The notes beneath the pieces were generated by a model. It was not told the origin of the DNA. It did not search any database and saw nothing but the letters and a program-made list of their open reading frames with translations. The position numbers and the translations under genes were made by a program. 64,000 nucleotides of DNA, from contig NZ_CP045144.1 of assembly GCF_009223885.1 (NCBI RefSeq), positions 868,001 through 932,000 of the forward strand, in the 5' to 3' direction. Position 1 is the stretch's first letter. Every line of letters starts with the position of its first letter. Source of the stretch: Ancylobacter sp. TS-1. GTDB taxonomy: Bacteria; Pseudomonadota; Alphaproteobacteria; Rhizobiales; Xanthobacteraceae. Positions 61,290 to 64,000 of this stretch are shown piece by piece.

Positions 61290-62705
61290 CTAGATGTGGA
61301 TGGCCCGCCCATAGGCGGCCAGCACGCTCTCGTGCATCGTCTCAGAAACCGTCGGGTGCGGGAAGACCGCGTTGATCAGCTCTTCCTCGGTGGTTTCCAG
61401 ATTCATCGCCAGAACGAAGCCCTGGATCAGTTCGGTGACTTCCGCGCCGACAAGGTGCGCGCCGAGCAGGCGGCCGGTCTTGGCGTCGAAGATGGTCTTC
61501 ACCAGCCCCTCGGACTCGCCCAGAGCCACCGCCTTGCCGTTGCCGATGAAGGGGAAGCGGCCGACCTTGATCTCGAAGCCGGCTTCCTTTGCCTTCTTCT
61601 CGGTCAGGCCGACGGAGGCGACCTGCGGCATGCAGTAGGTGCAGCCGGGGATCATCAGCTTGTCCATCGGGTGGGCGTACTTGCCGGCGATGGCCTCGGC
61701 GGCGATCACGCCCTCATGCTCGGCCTTGTGCGCCAGCATCGGCGGGCCGGCGACGTCGCCGATGGCCCAGATGCCCGGCACGTTGGTGCGGCACAGCCCG
61801 TCGATGACGACGCAGCCGCGGTCGGTCTTCACGCCGAGCTTCTCGATGCCGAGATTCTCGATGTTGCCGACGACGCCGACGGCGGAAATCAGCCGGTCGG
61901 CGGTCAGGGTCTGGCTCTTGCCGTCCGCCGTCTCGACGGTCGCGGTGACGCTGTCGGCGCCCTTCACGACCTTGGAGACCTTGGCACCGGAGAGGATCTT
62001 GATGCCCTGCTTCTCGAAGCGCTTGCGGGCGTGCTCGGCGATCTCCTCGTCTTCGACAGGGAGGATCTGCGGCAGCAGCTCGATGATCGTCACATCCGAG
62101 CCCATCGCCTTGTAGAAGGAGGCGAATTCGACGCCGATGGCGCCCGAGCCCATGATGAGCAGCGACTTCGGCACGCTGGCCGGCGCCAGCGCCTCGAAAT
62201 AGGTCCAGATCAGCTTCTTGTCCGGCTCGATGCCGGGCAGCGCGCGCGGGCGCGCGCCGGTGGCGATGACGATGTTCTTGGCGGTGTACTCGCCGGCCGG
62301 CAGCGCGCCCTTGGGCGCGCCCTCGCTGGCGGCAACAGAGACCTTGCCGGGGGCGGTGAGCGTCGCCTGCCCCCAGATCACGTCAACCTTGTTCTTCTTG
62401 AGCAGGAAGCCGACGCCGCTGCTCATCTGCGCCGCGATGCCGCGCGAGCGCTTCACCACGCCGGCGATGTCAACGCCGGTCTTCTCGGCGATCAGGCCGT
62501 AATCCTTGGCGTGCTCGATGTAGTGGATGATCTCGGCCGAGCGCAGCAGCGCCTTGGCCGGGATGCAGCCCCAGTTCGGGCAGATGCCGCCGACATAGGA
62601 GCGCTCGACCACGCCGACCTTGAGGCCGAGCTGGGCGGCGCGGATCGCCCCGACATAGCCGCCGGGGCCGGAGCCGATGAAGAGGACGTCGTAGTTGTTC
62701 GCCAT
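61290..62705 (-). CDS. lpdA: Dihydrolipoyl dehydrogenase (E3)
   Basis: The 471-residue flavoprotein has FAD motif GSGPGGYVGAIRAAQLG (11-27), redox disulfide GGICPNWGCIPAKALL near 40-55, NAD motif GSGAIGVEFAS near 180 and the C-terminal HPTVSETMHESV with catalytic His-Glu. It reoxidises lipoyl groups. Overlapping genome position with E2 suggests the PDH operon. The CPNWGC spacing is the form typical of alphaproteobacterial PDH E3. Confidence 0.96.
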   Translation of the reverse strand: MANNYDVLFIGSGPGGYVGAIRAAQLGLKVGVVERSYVGGICPNWGCIPAKALLRSAEIIHYIEHAKDYGLIAEKTGVDIAGVVKRSRGIAAQMSSGVGFLLKKNKVDVIWGQATLTAPGKVSVAASEGAPKGALPAGEYTAKNIVIATGARPRALPGIEPDKKLIWTYFEALAPASVPKSLLIMGSGAIGVEFASFYKAMGSDVTIIELLPQILPVEDEEIAEHARKRFEKQGIKILSGAKVSKVVKGADSVTATVETADGKSQTLTADRLISAVGVVGNIENLGIEKLGVKTDRGCVVIDGLCRTNVPGIWAIGDVAGPPMLAHKAEHEGVIAAEAIAGKYAHPMDKLMIPGCTYCMPQVASVGLTEKKAKEAGFEIKVGRFPFIGNGKAVALGESEGLVKTIFDAKTGRLLGAHLVGAEVTELIQGFVLAMNLETTEEELINAVFPHPTVSETMHESVLAAYGRAIHI

Positions 62706-62714
62706 GATCGTTCC

Positions 62715-64000
62715 TCAGACCAGCATCGACATCGGCTTTTCGATGATCGCCTTGAAGGCGCCGATGAGCTGCGCGCCCATGGCGCCGTCCATCACCCGGT
62801 GGTCGCAGGAGATGGTGACGGTCATCACGGTGGCGACCGCCAGTTCGCCCTTCTTCACCACGGCGCGCTGTTCGCTGGTGCCGACGGCGAGGATGGTGGC
62901 GTGCGGCGGGTTGATGATCGCCGTGAAGTCCTTGATGCCGAACATGCCGAGGTTCGAGATCGCCGAGGAGCCGCCCTGATATTCGTGCGGCATCAGCTTC
63001 TTGTTGCGGGCGCGGGCGGCGAAGTCGCGGGTCTCGTTGGAGATGGCGGAGAGGGTCTTGGTCTCGGCCTTGCGGATGATCGGGGTCAGCAGGCCCTTGC
63101 CGCCGTCGATGGCCACCGCGACACCGATGTCGGAGTGCTTCAGCTTGAGGTAGCGGTCGCCACCCCACACCATGTTGGCGTCCGGCACCTGCTGGAAGGC
63201 CAGCGCATAGGCCTTGATGACGAAGTCGTTGACCGAGAGCTTGTAGGCGGGCTTGCCGTCCTTCTCGGGCGCCGACTTGTTCAGCTCCTCGCGGAGCTTG
63301 AGCAGCGCGTCCACGTCGCAGTCGACGGTGAGGTAGAAGGTCGGCACGGTCTGCCGGGCCTCGGTCATGCGCTGGGCGATGACGCGGCGCATGCCGTCGA
63401 GCGGAACTTCCTCATAGGTGCCCGGCTCATAGAAGGCCTTCGCCTGCTCCAGCACCGCGCTGGCGGAGGGAGCGGCAACCGAGGCGGGAGCGGCAGCCGG
63501 CGCAGCGGGAACCGCGGCCGGCGCCTTGGCGGCGCCACCGGCGGGAGCCGCCTCGACATCGGCGGCGACGACGCGGCCATGCGGGCCGGAGCCCTTCACC
63601 GAGGCGAGATCGACGCCCTTCTCCCTGGCGAGGCGGCGCGCCAGCGGCGAGGAAAAGACGCGCTCGCCATGAGCGGAAGCGGCGGCGGCAGGAGCCGGAG
63701 CGGGAGCCACCGCGACGGGAGCGGGAGCGGAAGCCGGCTCGGGCGCCTTTGCGGGCTCAGCCTTCGGCGCCTCAGCCTTGGGAGCCTCGGCCTTGGCGGG
63801 GGCGGCACTGGAGCCGGAGGCGACCGCCTTGACGTCCTCGCCATCGGTGGCGAGCACGGCGATGATCTGGTTCACCGGCACGTCCGCAGTGCCTTCCGGC
63901 ACGAGGATTTTGGCCAGCGTGCCCTCGTCGATGGCCTCGACCTCCATCGTCGCCTTGTCGGTCTCGATTTCGGCGATGACGTCGCCGGGGGCGACCTTGT
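62715..64000 (-). CDS. pdhC: Pyruvate dehydrogenase E2 component (5' end outside window)
   Basis: At least 428 codons, continuing past the right edge. The lipoyl domain is visible from KVAPGDVIAEIETDKATMEVE, with the lipoylated Lys in ETDKA. An Ala/Pro-rich linker follows, then a peripheral-subunit-binding domain (FSSPLARRLAREKGVDLASVKG), and the catalytic domain with CDHRVMDGAMGAQ near the end. It transfers acetyl groups to CoA. It lies nine bases before lpdA. The start codon is not visible. Confidence 0.94.
   Translation of the reverse strand, partial: KVAPGDVIAEIETDKATMEVEAIDEGTLAKILVPEGTADVPVNQIIAVLATDGEDVKAVASGSSAAPAKAEAPKAEAPKAEPAKAPEPASAPAPVAVAPAPAPAAAASAHGERVFSSPLARRLAREKGVDLASVKGSGPHGRVVAADVEAAPAGGAAKAPAAVPAAPAAAPASVAAPSASAVLEQAKAFYEPGTYEEVPLDGMRRVIAQRMTEARQTVPTFYLTVDCDVDALLKLREELNKSAPEKDGKPAYKLSVNDFVIKAYALAFQQVPDANMVWGGDRYLKLKHSDIGVAVAIDGGKGLLTPIIRKAETKTLSAISNETRDFAARARNKKLMPHEYQGGSSAISNLGMFGIKDFTAIINPPHATILAVGTSEQRAVVKKGELAVATVMTVTISCDHRVMDGAMGAQLIGAFKAIIEKPMSMLV

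Overview
The window is GC-rich alphaproteobacterial DNA, most likely from Hyphomicrobiales and possibly Xanthobacteraceae. Two things support this: the host block dusB-ntrB-ntrC-ntrY-ntrX-trkA-trkH-dat-hfq-hflX, and a phage cargo gene related to the alphaproteobacterial protein GapR. Species cannot be fixed from the sequence alone.

Positions 1 to about 33,068 are most of a Mu-like transposable prophage lying reversed: its immunity end is at 33 kb and its tail genes run off the left edge. From right to left it holds putative transposase-binding repeats, a secreted accessory protein, a repressor (+ strand) facing a Ner-like regulator, small early genes including a truncated DDE-fold protein, MuA- and MuB-type transposition proteins, and a tightly overlapped early/middle operon of mostly uncharacterised proteins. 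That operon includes a winged-helix protein, an HTH/Cys protein, DUF3164, DUF2786, an orphan adenine methyltransferase, a gp16 homologue and a Mor-type activator. Lysis genes follow (membrane protein, GH19 endolysin, overlapping spanin pair), then DUF2730, gp26-like, small and large terminase, portal, an F-type head protein with a nuclease-like C-terminus, protease with nested scaffold, decoration protein and major capsid. An accessory pair comes next, an Acb2-like anti-CBASS candidate and a GapR-like protein. Head completion proteins, a P2-type baseplate module (V, W, J, I) and a very large DUF4815 protein complete it. The DUF4815 gene fills 1-2695 and is cut by the window edge. Sheath, tube and tape-measure genes are not in the window and presumably lie further left.

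The prophage ends a few bases from the 3' end of a host tRNA-Ser(UGA). The host region then reads: cobalamin riboswitch plus CbiM-like permease; rlpA; a D,D-carboxypeptidase-like gene; tmk-holB-metG-tatD-MBL hydrolase; mazG; then on the minus strand a glycosyltransferase, hflX, hfq, dat, trkH, trkA, ntrX, ntrY, ntrC, ntrB and dusB. Divergent ispDF and cinA-type genes follow, then ratA, lipA, a GlsB/YmgE membrane protein, lpdA and a pdhC cut by the right edge. The host genes are mostly housekeeping: cell wall, dTMP and DNA polymerase, nitrogen two-component control, potassium uptake, lipoate and pyruvate dehydrogenase.

The least explained sequence is in the prophage: the anti-defence cassette between capsid and head-completion genes, a 20-bp palindrome present identically at two late-gene boundaries, a domesticated-looking DDE fragment in the early region, and a run of small overlapping early genes without assignable function.
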